Shown: positions 27,190 to 36,655, numbered from the stretch's first letter. The stretch is DNA of 64,000 nt from Pleomorphovibrio marinus (GCF_003347495.1 NZ_QCXY01000005.1:124001-188000); one strand, 5' to 3'. Notes: generated from the letters alone by a model not told the origin. Numbers and translations are program-made.

Positions 27190-28368
27190 GGTCTTATTGT
27201 ACACCTGCTTGCCCTCAATAAATGTAGCACAGACTTGGATGTTTTCGTCAAAAACAACCAAGTCTGCATCCATCCCCGGCAATAAGGAACCTTTCCTATG
27301 CCCCACGCCTGTAATTCGTGCAGGGGTACGACTTGCCATTTTGACGGCCTCCAGCAATGGGACACCACCCTGTTGAACCATAGTCCTTACCAAACGGTCT
27401 GTTGTTGCCACACTACCCGCAAAGGAGCTTCTGTCTGGAAGTTTAGCTACTCCATCTTCCACCAAAACGGGCAAACCGGTATCTTTTTGACCCAAAATAC
27501 TTGAGGTAACATTTGTGCCTGCGGCCCTCATGGCATCTGTGATAAGTGCAATCTTATCCGGTCCCTTTACTTTGTAAATAAGTTTTAACAGCGGTGAGGG
27601 TAAATGAACGCCATCCGCAATTACCTCCACATCTAACTCGTCCAACAAAAGGGAACTTTCAATAACCCCAGCGTACCTAAAGGCATTTTTTCTGGTAACC
27701 CCCGACATCCCAGAGTACAAATGGGTACTTAAGGTGTACCCATTGGCCAGAGCCTCTATGACGTCCTCATATACCGCATCGGTATGGGCGATTGCAGGCA
27801 GCACCCCCTTTTCCCTCAACCTTCTTCCAAAAGCCATGGCTCCGGACCTTTCCGGGGCGGCGCTCCACCTGGCGATTAAATGAGACCTCTTTAAAATTTC
27901 TTCGTATTCCTCGGGATCTGGGTCACGAATAAACCTGGGGTCTTGCGCACCCCGCTGGTTCATTGCAAAGTATGGCCCTTCTATGTGCATGCCCAAAAAT
28001 GAGGCTCCATCATGGTTCTGCCGGAGTGCTTTTTCGTAGGTATCCAAAGTGTGAATAAGCTGCTCCTTTTCACTGGTCAAGGTGGTAGGCACCATGGCTG
28101 TAGTACCATAACTGGCATGTAGGGAAGCGATGCTAAGAAAGCCATCCACCTCACCATCCATAAAATCAAACCCTCCACCACCATGTACATGGATGTCCAC
28201 AAAGCCTGGCGACAGATAATTCCCTTCTGCATCCCATATTTCAACCCCTTCCAGTTTCTCATTCCTTCGATTGATGCCGTGGATTTTCCCATCAAAAATT
28301 AAAACGCTGGCATTGAGAATGATTTCGAAAGGGGTAATTACTTTTGCGTTAATTATTTGGGTTTTCAT
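27181..28368 (-). CDS. nagA: N-acetylglucosamine-6-phosphate deacetylase
   Basis: 395 aa amidohydrolase. FVDIHVHGGGGFDFMDG (metal-site His pair region), GMHIEGPYF (Glu), PAIAHTDAVYEDV (His), STHLYSGMSG (His) and LITDAMRAAG (catalytic Asp) are in the right order for NagA, which deacetylates GlcNAc-6-P in amino-sugar recycling. The HLYSGMSG segment departs slightly from the usual HLFNAM. No nagB, kinase or permease neighbour is present. Repeat copy C lies directly before its start codon. Confidence 0.93.
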   Translation of the reverse strand: MKTQIINAKVITPFEIILNASVLIFDGKIHGINRRNEKLEGVEIWDAEGNYLSPGFVDIHVHGGGGFDFMDGEVDGFLSIASLHASYGTTAMVPTTLTSEKEQLIHTLDTYEKALRQNHDGASFLGMHIEGPYFAMNQRGAQDPRFIRDPDPEEYEEILKRSHLIARWSAAPERSGAMAFGRRLREKGVLPAIAHTDAVYEDVIEALANGYTLSTHLYSGMSGVTRKNAFRYAGVIESSLLLDELDVEVIADGVHLPSPLLKLIYKVKGPDKIALITDAMRAAGTNVTSSILGQKDTGLPVLVEDGVAKLPDRSSFAGSVATTDRLVRTMVQQGGVPLLEAVKMASRTPARITGVGHRKGSLLPGMDADLVVFDENIQVCATFIEGKQVYNKTLS

Positions 28369-28458
28369 ATGATTATAATTTGTTTTTTAAAGGCCATATG
28401 GAATCTCGTAGTCTATAATCATCCTAGTGTGTGACGTGCTCATCATGCTCGATTTCAT
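28369..28458 (-). repeat. Dispersed modular repeat, copy C (minimal unit)
   Basis: On the minus strand it reads ATGAAATCGAGCATGATGAG, then GCACGTCACACACTAGGATG, ATTATAGACTACGAGATTCC and ATATGGCCTTTAAAAAACAA before an AT tail that meets the nagA ATG. It is about 90 bases, almost the same as the second unit of copy D and without the GC-rich palindromic inserts of copies A and B. Confidence 0.88.
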
Positions 28459-28531
28459 GCTCTTGATGAATTTTTTGGAACTACAAAATTTAATTTTGGA
28501 TTCGTAAAGCTATGCACGATTTAAAAAATAA

Positions 28532-28562
28532 AAAAGGCAGGAAAAAAATTGACCTGCCTTTT
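28532..28562 (-). terminator. Rho-independent terminator
   Basis: AAAAGGCAGG (28532-28541) pairs perfectly with CCTGCCTTTT (28553-28562). On the minus strand the stem is followed by TTATTTTTTAA. It could be a backstop for the long unit ending at 28915. Confidence 0.7.
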
Positions 28563-28808
28563 ACTAAAAAATTAGGGGTTTCTGTATGTTTAACTATTTC
28601 TTTAACAAATCAAATGCCAAATAAAACAGCTTGTTTTTCTTTAATGATTTTTCACAATTAAATAGACAGTAACCTTGCCAGTTGGGATTTAAATAGAAAA
28701 AAAACAGGTTAAAATATACCGATGCTTGCTTAGGTATTAATTTTCAGCAATTTAACAAGTTTCAAAATAGATAAAAGAAACTCACCTATCATTTCAAGGC
28801 TTGTACTT

Positions 28809-28833
28809 GGGAATAACAACTGTGGTTATTCCC
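28809..28833. other. Inverted repeat, 9-bp stem
   Basis: GGGAATAAC (28809-28817) and GTTATTCCC (28825-28833) with a seven-base loop. No U-run is adjacent on either strand. It lies between two terminator-like stems and could be RNA-stabilising or a protein-binding dyad. Confidence 0.5.
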
Positions 28834-28879
28834 CACAAATTGTTCAAATCATTACCCAAATGGAAACACAATAAAAAGT

Positions 28880-28906
28880 TATCCCCTGTAAAAGATACAG
28901 GGGATA
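28880..28906 (-). terminator. Rho-independent terminator of the exported-enzyme unit
   Basis: Perfect 11-bp stem TATCCCCTGTA/TACAGGGGATA with a five-base loop, nine bases after the stop at 28915. On the minus strand ACTTTTTATTG follows, giving a U-run. Confidence 0.8.
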
Positions 28907-28914
28907 CTTTGATA

Positions 28915-30402
28915 TTAACTCCACGTTCTGTCCCAACTCCTCTTTTGATCCCAATCGGGAGTGGGTTCAAAATAACCCGGAGCATCCGGGTGCAGGTGTT
29001 CTTTCATGACATCGTCGTTCAATTCAATTCCCAATCCTGGTGCGTCCAAAGGCACATTGGCGAAACCCTTGGTAACCATAGGTTGGGAACCAGTCATAGT
29101 GACCAAGTCTTCCCACCAGGGCGTATCCACAGAATGGTGCTCCAAGGATAAGAAGTTTTGTGTAGCTGCAGCGCAATGCACATTAGCCATAAAACAAACA
29201 GGAGAACCTGCCATATGCATGGCCATTGCCACACCGTTTTCCTCAGCGTAGTCTCCAATTTTCTTAGTCTCCATCAAGCCTCCCGATGTTCCCATATCTG
29301 GGTGTACAATATCCACAGCCTTTGCGTCGATCAATGGTTTAAAGCCGTTCAGCATATAAATATCCTCTCCAGTGCAAGTTGGGGTTTCTATGGCGTCAGA
29401 TAGGGTTTTCCATTGGTCGGTATAGAACCAGGGCACCATATCCTCCAGCCAAGCCAATCTATATTTATCCACTGCCCTTGCAAACCGAATGGAATTGTTC
29501 ACGTCAAAATGCCCAAAATGATCCGCACAAAGCGGGATTTCATACCCAATGGCATTCCTCACCTGCTCCATGTATTGAGCCAGTCCTTCCAAACCTTTTT
29601 CGGTGATCTGCACTTGGGTAAAAGGGTGCTGCGTACTACCATAACTCATATAATCCCTGGTATCATATTGGCCTTTAGCACCTCCCCAGAAATCCTTGTT
29701 AACAAGGGAACCTTCCTGCTCGGCTACCAGATGGATACCCAAATCCATCTTTAACCAAGTAAAACCCTGATCCACCGTTCTTTCCTTCATCACAGCAGCA
29801 AATTCGGATGGGTCATCAAACCCGGGGGTATCGGCGTATAACCTTACCTTGTCCCTGTACCTGCCACCCAGGAGCTGCCATGCAGGCACACCATAGGCTT
29901 TTCCGCATAAATCCCAGAGGGCCATTTCCACTGCACAGACTCCTCCTCCCAAACGGCCATGTCCACCGAATTGGTTGATTATTTTCCACAATTGTTCCAC
30001 GTTGCAGGGATTTAGTCCCAGTATCCTGCTTTTGAGCATAAGGGCATATCTTTCGTCTGCCCCATCCCGGACCTCTCCAAGTCCATAAATTCCCTGGTTG
30101 GTGTCAATGCGTATAATAGGGGTTCTACCCACATTTCTCAAAACTGCCACCCGCATGTCGGTAATTTTCAAGTCTGATGGGTTGGAGAGGCGGTTTACCT
30201 TGGATGTGGTATGAGCCACTGTGTCCTCGATGGATGCATTCATCAAAGCTGCAAGGCTTAATCCCCCCAACATGGACTTTTTAAGAAAGCTCCTCCTTTT
30301 GTTTTCCGTAGTGGGGTCATCAATTTCAACCTGCCTAGCCTGTGCGGCTACCGCATCCTCTGCTTTACATTTCTCAATAATCTTTTTTAAATCTTCCTTC
30401 AT
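28915..30402 (-). CDS. Tat-exported enolase-superfamily acid-sugar dehydratase, type A
   Basis: 495 aa. After about 35 unusual charged residues comes a Tat signal (KRRSFLKKSMLGGLSLAAL), so the enzyme should work in the periplasm. Mandelate racemase/muconate-lactonizing-enzyme fold: WLKMDLG on strand 2, then metal ligands in CADHFGHFD, LAWLEDM and CTGEDIYM, and a late His in AMHMAGSP. These predict proton abstraction next to a carboxylate followed by dehydration of an acid sugar. An extra segment before the barrel core (about residues 245-275) is shared with the gene at 31585. Last gene of the unit. Confidence 0.85.
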   Translation of the reverse strand: MKEDLKKIIEKCKAEDAVAAQARQVEIDDPTTENKRRSFLKKSMLGGLSLAALMNASIEDTVAHTTSKVNRLSNPSDLKITDMRVAVLRNVGRTPIIRIDTNQGIYGLGEVRDGADERYALMLKSRILGLNPCNVEQLWKIINQFGGHGRLGGGVCAVEMALWDLCGKAYGVPAWQLLGGRYRDKVRLYADTPGFDDPSEFAAVMKERTVDQGFTWLKMDLGIHLVAEQEGSLVNKDFWGGAKGQYDTRDYMSYGSTQHPFTQVQITEKGLEGLAQYMEQVRNAIGYEIPLCADHFGHFDVNNSIRFARAVDKYRLAWLEDMVPWFYTDQWKTLSDAIETPTCTGEDIYMLNGFKPLIDAKAVDIVHPDMGTSGGLMETKKIGDYAEENGVAMAMHMAGSPVCFMANVHCAAATQNFLSLEHHSVDTPWWEDLVTMTGSQPMVTKGFANVPLDAPGLGIELNDDVMKEHLHPDAPGYFEPTPDWDQKRSWDRTWS

Positions 30403-30441
30403 AGGTTTATTGTATTAAGTTTGATGAATAATAGGCAATAA

Positions 30442-30484
30442 AAAACCATCATTGAATAGCATAAGCACTACCAATAATGGTTTT
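30442..30484 (-). terminator. Hairpin with U-run inside the enzyme unit
   Basis: AAAACCATCATTG (30442-30454) pairs with CAATAATGGTTTT (30472-30484) with one mismatch. On the minus strand it is followed by TTTATTG. It lies after the RraA-like gene and before the last dehydratase gene, so it may lower expression of the latter. Confidence 0.6.
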
Positions 30485-30527
30485 GATAATTTTTAAAATT
30501 TCACAAACATTGAAAGCTTTCTCTGTA

Positions 30528-31460
30528 TTACCAGTTCCTATCTTTCATGTATTCGTCCAGTTCCTCCCTGCTCATGGGTAGGTCTTGTTTTTCATTAAGC
30601 CAATTCAGAAAATCTTTCTTAATCTCATCACTCCAGCTACTATCGATTTCGCCGGCTGTGTATTTTTGTTCTCTTAATCGTTGATGGCCAAATTCATCCC
30701 TGAGCATAATAAATTCGGCATTGATCACAAGGTCAGCCAAAAGGTGAGAAGGTATAAATATCACACCCCATTTATTGGCAAGAACGGCATCTCCTGGCAA
30801 TACAGTAGCTCTTCCGATCCGGATGGGATAGTTGATGGTGGTCATCATCATTTGTTGGATGTAGCTGGGGTCATGGCCTTTTATCCAGCCATTGAACCCT
30901 TCAATTTCCAAGAGGCCGGCCATATCCCTCACAGAACCGTTAAAAATCACCCCATTTCCGGAGTTGGTATAAATGGCGTTGCCCAAATTGTCTCCAATCA
31001 AGGTACCGTCCACAATTTTGCCGTAGCTATCCGCCACGTATATGTCTCCCTGGGTCAATTGGTCGATAGGCCAAGAATTGGTGCCTCCCCTTTGTGCACG
31101 GCCTTCCTCTTTTCCAATTTCCTTTACCAGATCGTTTACATCATCTCTAAGGGGCATGTATTGTGCAGTGAGTGCACGTCCGGTCATCACTTCTTCATCA
31201 TCTAAAATGACCCAGTCGTTTTCATATTGGTTATGATACCCTTTGTTCCTCAAAATCCCCCAGGCTTCTTCCATGGAAATTCCTTTGAGTCGCTCCAATA
31301 GAGCATCCGGAACTTTTGGTCTTCCATCCTCAAATCTCTCACCTTCCCAAGCCGAAGTTAGGGCGATGATTTGTTCTGGTGTGGGAGTAATTTGCTGTGC
31401 CTGAGCCTGAATGCTCAGTAAACAAATCCAAGCAATAGTTGCTAACGCAATTTTCTTCAT
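30528..31460 (-). CDS. Exported RraA-family protein, probable keto-acid aldolase
   Basis: 310 aa from the ATG at 31460; an upstream in-frame start would add 60 residues of extra hydrophobic sequence, while this start gives a clean signal peptide (ending SIQAQA) and the same length as the paralog at 35723. The RraA/HMG-aldolase fold is shown by GDNLGNAIYTNSGNGVIF and NGSVRDMAGL, in which Arg-Asp is the catalytic and metal pair, then PGDAVLANKWGVIFIP. Related enzymes cleave 4-hydroxy-2-keto acids to pyruvate plus an aldehyde or oxo-acid. In the periplasm it may cleave keto-deoxy sugar acids made by its neighbours (inference). Confidence 0.82.
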   Translation of the reverse strand: MKKIALATIAWICLLSIQAQAQQITPTPEQIIALTSAWEGERFEDGRPKVPDALLERLKGISMEEAWGILRNKGYHNQYENDWVILDDEEVMTGRALTAQYMPLRDDVNDLVKEIGKEEGRAQRGGTNSWPIDQLTQGDIYVADSYGKIVDGTLIGDNLGNAIYTNSGNGVIFNGSVRDMAGLLEIEGFNGWIKGHDPSYIQQMMMTTINYPIRIGRATVLPGDAVLANKWGVIFIPSHLLADLVINAEFIMLRDEFGHQRLREQKYTAGEIDSSWSDEIKKDFLNWLNEKQDLPMSREELDEYMKDRNW

Positions 31461-31535
31461 TATATCTAGGTTTAATACATTAAAATCGACCTCAATTTGG
31501 GCAAAAGCCGACGAATTTTCAAAAAGAATCACATA

Positions 31536-31575
31536 AATTATAAGAATGGTAAGCAAGATTACCATTCTTATAATT
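31536..31575 (-). terminator. Perfect 17-bp hairpin inside the enzyme unit
   Basis: AATTATAAGAATGGTAA (31536-31552) and TTACCATTCTTATAATT (31559-31575), six-base loop, directly after the dehydratase gene ending at 31585. A U-run (CTTTTTG) follows about seven bases later on the minus strand. Acts as terminator, attenuator or mRNA stabiliser. Confidence 0.6.
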
Positions 31576-31584
31576 TTCAAAATT

Positions 31585-33054
31585 TTAGCTCCACCACCTG
31601 TCGTTTGACCTAATGGTATTCCACTCTTCTGTTGGGGCAAAATATTCAGTGCCTTCGACTAGGTGCTGCTTGATGACATCGTCATTCAACTCAATACCCA
31701 AACCCGGCCCTTCTGGCACTGGGGCAAATCCATCCTTAACCAAAGGCTTAGGTATACCTTTCACCATATCTTCCCACCAAGGAATATCTACAGAATGGTG
31801 CTCCAATGCAATGAAGTTTTCTGTAGCTGCTGCACAGTGAATGTTGGCCATGAAAGAAACAGGAGTACCTGCAAAGTGCATGGCCATGGGAATCCCTCTC
31901 TCTTCGGCATAATCCCCAATTTTCTTGGTTTCCAATATGCCCCCTGAGGAGGCTAAATCGGGTTGAATCATGTCCACCGATCTCGTATCCACCAATTTGA
32001 CGAATTCCTCTTTGAGAAATATGTCCTCACCGGTCAAGGTTGGGGTTTTAACTGCATCCGTAATTTGTTTCCACTTTTCGGTGAAAAACCAAGGTACCAT
32101 GTCTTCTAGCCAAGCCAACCGATACGGCTCAAGTGCATCTGCCAAGCGTATACACTCTTTGTAGTCAAAATGGCCGAAATGGTCTGCTGCAAGTGGCACA
32201 TCATAACCCACCTTGTCCCTTACTGCCGCCACATATTGCACTAACTCCTCCAGCCCCTTATCGGTAATTTGAATAGCGGTAAAGGGATGCTCGGTACGGG
32301 AATAACTGCCATATTCGCTGGCCCACTTTGTGCCTTTGTCAAAAGCTTTAGTATTGACCAAGGATCCCTTATTGTCACGGATCATCTGCACCCCGAAATC
32401 CATCTTCAGAAACGTATAGCCCATATCCATGCGTTCTTTCATCCTGGTTGCAAAAACCTCAGGATCCCTGGACTGAGTAGTATCGGAATACAATCGGATG
32501 GCATCCCGGTATTTTCCCCCCAGCATTTGATAAACTGGTACATTATACGCCTTTCCGGCCAGGTCCCATAGTGCCATCTCTACGGCACAAACTCCCCCTG
32601 CCTGTCTGGCATGATTCCCGAATTGCTTGATTTTTTTGAAGATCCGTTCAATTTGACAGGGGTTTTCACCTAGAATACGGCTTTTTAGTTCCAAGGCATA
32701 TTTGTGGCTTGCCCCGTCCCTCACTTCGCCCAATCCGTAAAGCCCTTGGTTAGTGTCTATCCTTATGATAGGACACCGCATTGGAGCACCAGCCACTTCC
32801 GCTACCCTCAGATCCGTAATCTTTAAATCGGAGGGACTGGAATACCTGTTAACCTTTTGGGTGGAATAGGCCAGCGTATCCTCAATAGGTTGAAACATAA
32901 ATGCCCCTAGAGCAAGGCCTCCCAAACCTGCTTTTTGTAAGAAATCCCTTCTTGCGGGAATGCTCTCCTTCTGGCCGGGTCCCGCAGTGGGTTGAATCTT
33001 TTGCTCCGGAAGTTTGAACAGGTCGTTGAATTTTGGGTTATTGTAGTTTTTCAT
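31585..33054 (-). CDS. Tat-exported enolase-superfamily acid-sugar dehydratase, type A
   Basis: 489 aa from the ATG at 33054; a TTG at 33075 is in frame but follows the upstream stop by only three bases. A Tat-like signal (ARRDFLQKAGLGGLALGAF) follows a 35-residue polar leader. Active-site segments: FLKMDFG, AADHFGHFD, LAWLEDM, LTGEDIF and AMHFAGTP, the same set as the gene at 28915 and with the same extra pre-core insert, so the two are close paralogs. Substrate probably an aldonate, uronate-derived or aldarate acid. Gap of 24 bases to the gene before it, indicating cotranscription. Confidence 0.85.
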   Translation of the reverse strand: MKNYNNPKFNDLFKLPEQKIQPTAGPGQKESIPARRDFLQKAGLGGLALGAFMFQPIEDTLAYSTQKVNRYSSPSDLKITDLRVAEVAGAPMRCPIIRIDTNQGLYGLGEVRDGASHKYALELKSRILGENPCQIERIFKKIKQFGNHARQAGGVCAVEMALWDLAGKAYNVPVYQMLGGKYRDAIRLYSDTTQSRDPEVFATRMKERMDMGYTFLKMDFGVQMIRDNKGSLVNTKAFDKGTKWASEYGSYSRTEHPFTAIQITDKGLEELVQYVAAVRDKVGYDVPLAADHFGHFDYKECIRLADALEPYRLAWLEDMVPWFFTEKWKQITDAVKTPTLTGEDIFLKEEFVKLVDTRSVDMIQPDLASSGGILETKKIGDYAEERGIPMAMHFAGTPVSFMANIHCAAATENFIALEHHSVDIPWWEDMVKGIPKPLVKDGFAPVPEGPGLGIELNDDVIKQHLVEGTEYFAPTEEWNTIRSNDRWWS

Positions 33055-33078
33055 TTTTCTTTTAGAGTTAATCAATTG

Positions 33079-34356
33079 TTATTCAAAAAAGGGAACTCCC
33101 TCGACAGCATATTTTTTCATGCCTTCTTCATTGATTTCTACTCCGATGCCAGGTTTTTCCGAAAGGGTTATAAAGCTATTTTCAGTCCTTGGCCCGTCAT
33201 AGGTCACAATTTCCTGCCACATGGGATCCTTGTCCATGTAGATTTGCCACTCCATAATCATGAAATTAGGCACAGAAGCACAGACGTGGCATGAGGCCAT
33301 TGCACCTAAGAAGGATGCCACCATATGCGGTGCAAAGGGCACATAGTAAAGGTTAGATAGATTGGCAATCCGCTGTCCTTCTCCTAGCCCACCGGCTTTC
33401 TGAAGGTCAGGCATAATGATATCCACAGCTCCATCATTCAGCAGCCTGGTAAAGCCATGTGCCAAGTACAGATTTTCGCCCGTGCAAATGGGAGTGGTAG
33501 TCTGTTGTGTGATGAACTTATAGGCATCAACATTATCAGCCGGTATTGGCTCTTCCAGCCACATCAGGTTTAAATCCTCGTATTTCTTGGCCATCCGCAG
33601 ACCCGTAGGTGCATCATACCGGCCATGCATATCTACGCAAATGTCTATATTAGGACCTACGGCCTCCCTCACAGCAGCTATAGCTTGGTACATACGGTCT
33701 ATCTCCATAGGGTTGGCCGTCCAGTTGAACCTGTCGTATTTGTTGGGGTCCCTTCCGTCATCTACATCAAATTTTACTGCATTATATCCTCTGGCTACCG
33801 TGTCCTTTGCCGCCTCTGCATAATCTTCCGGTGTAGGGTTTCTGGCCGTATATAGGGCAGTATCGCAATACACCCTGATCTTATCCCTGAATTTCCCACC
33901 AAGCATCTGATAGACAGGCACTCCATAGACTTTTCCTGTTAAATCCCACAGTGCAGTTTCCACAGCAGTCATCACGGCCACATACATGCCCGATTGTGCC
34001 CCACCGAAGAAAGCAGACTTTCTCAAAAATTCAGCAATTCGGTGAGGGTTTAAAGGGTTTTGTCCCTTGATCATCCGGCCCATTCGTTGAACGAGGTGGT
34101 AAGTGCCATGAATGGCATCCACAGCCTCCCCACAGCCCCATACATCCTGATTGGTATATATTTTCACAAACAAAGACCCCCTCACATATCCGCATTTCAC
34201 GTCGGTAATCTCAAGGTCAGATGGATTGGAATATTTGGGCGCATTGTCTACTGCCTTGGCCAATCCACTACCATACGAAGACAACCAAGCTGTCCCTGCC
34301 ATACCTGCCAATGCAGATTTCCCTAAAAACGATCTTCTGTCTAATTTTTTCTTCAT
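33079..34356 (-). CDS. Tat-exported enolase-superfamily acid-sugar dehydratase, type B
   Basis: 425 aa. Tat signal DRRSFLGKSALAGMAGTAWL. The barrel carries AVKFDVD on strand 2, then VDMHGRYD, LMWLEEP and CTGENLY as metal-ligand segments and PHMVASF as the late His. The DxHGR pattern is that of the mannonate/galactonate-type dehydratase subgroup, where the His two after the metal Asp acts in acid-base chemistry. Type B lacks the insert of the type A genes. Spaced 33 bases from the preceding gene. Confidence 0.86.
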   Translation of the reverse strand: MKKKLDRRSFLGKSALAGMAGTAWLSSYGSGLAKAVDNAPKYSNPSDLEITDVKCGYVRGSLFVKIYTNQDVWGCGEAVDAIHGTYHLVQRMGRMIKGQNPLNPHRIAEFLRKSAFFGGAQSGMYVAVMTAVETALWDLTGKVYGVPVYQMLGGKFRDKIRVYCDTALYTARNPTPEDYAEAAKDTVARGYNAVKFDVDDGRDPNKYDRFNWTANPMEIDRMYQAIAAVREAVGPNIDICVDMHGRYDAPTGLRMAKKYEDLNLMWLEEPIPADNVDAYKFITQQTTTPICTGENLYLAHGFTRLLNDGAVDIIMPDLQKAGGLGEGQRIANLSNLYYVPFAPHMVASFLGAMASCHVCASVPNFMIMEWQIYMDKDPMWQEIVTYDGPRTENSFITLSEKPGIGVEINEEGMKKYAVEGVPFFE

Positions 34357-34389
34357 CTTTGAAATATTTGGTTTATAGATTTAATGTTC

Positions 34390-35688
34390 TTAAAAAAAAG
34401 ATGGGGCTTCCTCCACGGCATATTTCCGTATGGCCTCTTCGTCCGGGGTCACCCCCACTCCAGGTTTGTCCGACAATGCGATGAACCCGTCCTTGATGAT
34501 GGGATCTTCCTGAATGAGTTCATTCCATTGATCCCATTTTGAAATCCAATGCCATTCCAAGCAAAGGAAATTGGAAACTGTGGCGCAGCAGTGGGATGCA
34601 GCCATAGCGCCGAAAGGAGAGGCCACCATATGGGGTGCCATGGGCACATAATAGAGGTTTGCCAGATTGGCTATTCTTTGCCCTTCCCCGAGGCCCCCAC
34701 ATTTGTGCAGGTCGGGCATCACAATATCCGCAGCCTGTTTCTCCAGAATTTTACGGAAATCATGCGCCAGGTAGTGATTTTCTCCCGTACAAATAGGTGT
34801 TTTGGTTTGCCGGGTGATTTCCCTTAAGCTATCCAAGTTTTCAGCCGGAATGGGTTCCTCCAGCCACATAAGTTTAAAGGGCTCCATTTCCTTGGCAATC
34901 TGAATTCCCGAGGGCAGGTCATACCTCCCATGGGCATCCAGGCAAAGGTCCATGTTCATGCCTATGGCATCTCTTACTGCCCCCACCTGTTTCACCATGC
35001 GCTCAATTTCCCCGTTGGAGGCCGTCATATTGAATTCATCCTGCTTAGAAGGGTCCCCGGCCCAGTCTATATCAAACTTTATGGCTGTAAACCCTTTATT
35101 TTTCACTTCCATTGCGGCAGCGGCCATATCCTCTGGGCTTTCTGAACTACTTGCCGTATCACAGTACAGCCGTATTTTGTCCCTGAACTTCCCTCCCATC
35201 AATCGGTAAACCGGGAGTCCCATGGCCTTTCCTGCCAAATCCCAAAGTGCGATTTCAATGCCGGTAAGCACAGCTACATACATACCGCTTTGGGCACCCC
35301 CAAAATGGCCTCTGCGAAGAATTTGTTCGAAGATCTTATTGATATCCAGCGGGTTTTTTCCCACTAGAAACTGCCGCATATTGTCCCAGCCTATGGATCC
35401 TGTGGCCACACCATAGGTACCCCTCACTGCATCCATAGCTTCTCCATAGCCTACGATGTCCTGGTTGGTGATAAGTTTTACAAACATATGGGTACCATGG
35501 CCACGCATATAGGCAGTTTTGATGTCTGTGATTTTCAAATCCGAAGGATTGGAATACCTGGGGCCATTGGCCACAGCATCTGCTAGTTCACTGCCAAAGG
35601 CAGATAGGCCAAGACTTCCGACCACTCCTGTGGCCAAACCTTTTTTGAGAAAAGACCTTCTAGAGGACTCTTTTGGGACACTTTCCAT
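34390..35688 (-). CDS. Tat-exported enolase-superfamily acid-sugar dehydratase, type B
   Basis: 432 aa with Tat signal SRRSFLKKGLATGVVGSLGL. Closely parallels the gene at 33079: AIKFDID, LDAHGRYD, LMWLEEP, CTGENHY and PHMVASP are the matching active-site segments. A short insert (AYMRGHGTHMFVK, about residues 60-72) differs. Likely acts on an acid sugar in the periplasm with a related but different stereochemistry from its neighbour (inference from duplication and divergence). It lies 34 bases after the first RraA-like gene. Confidence 0.86.
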   Translation of the reverse strand: MESVPKESSRRSFLKKGLATGVVGSLGLSAFGSELADAVANGPRYSNPSDLKITDIKTAYMRGHGTHMFVKLITNQDIVGYGEAMDAVRGTYGVATGSIGWDNMRQFLVGKNPLDINKIFEQILRRGHFGGAQSGMYVAVLTGIEIALWDLAGKAMGLPVYRLMGGKFRDKIRLYCDTASSSESPEDMAAAAMEVKNKGFTAIKFDIDWAGDPSKQDEFNMTASNGEIERMVKQVGAVRDAIGMNMDLCLDAHGRYDLPSGIQIAKEMEPFKLMWLEEPIPAENLDSLREITRQTKTPICTGENHYLAHDFRKILEKQAADIVMPDLHKCGGLGEGQRIANLANLYYVPMAPHMVASPFGAMAASHCCATVSNFLCLEWHWISKWDQWNELIQEDPIIKDGFIALSDKPGVGVTPDEEAIRKYAVEEAPSFF

Positions 35689-35722
35689 ATTGGTGATTTT
35701 GGGTTATTTTATTGCTATGGTA

Positions 35723-36655
35723 TTACCAGGTCCTATTTTTCAGGATTTCCTGAATCTGTTCCTTTGGTACAGGCAACTCGTCGATATGGTCATTGAGCCA
35801 TTGGGAAAAGTCTTTTTCAATTTCTTCCTCCCACCGGGTATCAATTTGTCCTGCGGTATATACACCTTCCCTTATCCTTTGATGGCCGAACATGTCCCTT
35901 AACCGTACAATCTCCGAGGTGACTACTACTTTTTCTGCAAGATGGGGCGGAATAAAGGATACCCCTCCATCTCTTCCTAAAACCACATCCCCGGCCATTA
36001 CGGTAACTTGCCGGATTTTAGTGGGTTTGTTGATGCCGATGAGCATGGTATTCAGGTTGCCCCTTTGGTTATGGTGAGAGGGATGGTAACTTGTAAAAAA
36101 GGAAGTGAAACCGCCAATTTCTTTTAAGCCTGTGATATCCCGTAAGGCCCCATCATAAACGATTCCATTGCCGGACCTGGCATAGATAGCATTACCTACG
36201 TTGTCACCTATAGTTGGGCCGTCCACATGGATGCCAAATTGGTCTGCCACATACACATCTCCCTGAATCAGCACATCTATTGGCCATGAATTTTGGCCTC
36301 TTTTGCCTTCTGCTTTTCCCCTTTCATCAATGGCATCATGAATGTCTGGCCTACCGGGCATAAAAGTGGCAGTAACCGCTCTACCCACCAAAACCGAATC
36401 CGGATTGATCAATTCCCATCCTTCTGCATATTGGTACAGGTAACCTGCGTTTTTCATCACTGCCCATGCTTCTTCGTGGGTTACCTCCTTCATTCTCTCA
36501 ATGATATCATCCGGGACTTTTGGCCTTCCGTCATCATAACGTTCCCCTTCCCATTCCGGGGTCAGGAAAAGCATTTCTTCTTTGCTAATTTGCTGAGCAG
36601 AAAGACTAAAGGAGGCCAAAAATAAAAAGAGTAATGGGTAAATTTTAATATTCAT
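35723..36655 (-). CDS. Exported RraA-family protein, probable keto-acid aldolase
   Basis: 310 aa with a signal peptide (MNIKIYPLLFLFLASFSLSA). Same length and layout as the RraA-like protein at 30528: IGDNVGNAIYARSGNGIV, DGALRDITGL (Arg-Asp pair) and AGDVVLGRDGGVSFIP. The domain N-terminal to the core (FLTPEWEGERYDDGRPKVPD) is also shared and is absent from typical cytoplasmic RraA, so both belong to an exported subfamily. First enzyme gene after SusD, behind a strong hairpin. Confidence 0.82.
   Translation of the reverse strand: MNIKIYPLLFLFLASFSLSAQQISKEEMLFLTPEWEGERYDDGRPKVPDDIIERMKEVTHEEAWAVMKNAGYLYQYAEGWELINPDSVLVGRAVTATFMPGRPDIHDAIDERGKAEGKRGQNSWPIDVLIQGDVYVADQFGIHVDGPTIGDNVGNAIYARSGNGIVYDGALRDITGLKEIGGFTSFFTSYHPSHHNQRGNLNTMLIGINKPTKIRQVTVMAGDVVLGRDGGVSFIPPHLAEKVVVTSEIVRLRDMFGHQRIREGVYTAGQIDTRWEEEIEKDFSQWLNDHIDELPVPKEQIQEILKNRTW

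Larger units (their letters stand above)
28459..28914. other. Intergenic region with three hairpins
   Basis: 456 bases between nagA and the last gene of the exported-enzyme unit. It holds three inverted repeats, listed separately at 28532, 28809 and 28880. The rest is AT-rich and shows no gene. Confidence 0.6.

Noticed and set aside
31461-31640. Longer 370-aa form of the second RraA-like protein
   Set aside because: The extra 60 residues overlap the preceding dehydratase gene and a hairpin; the start at 31460 gives a signal peptide and matches the 310-aa paralog.
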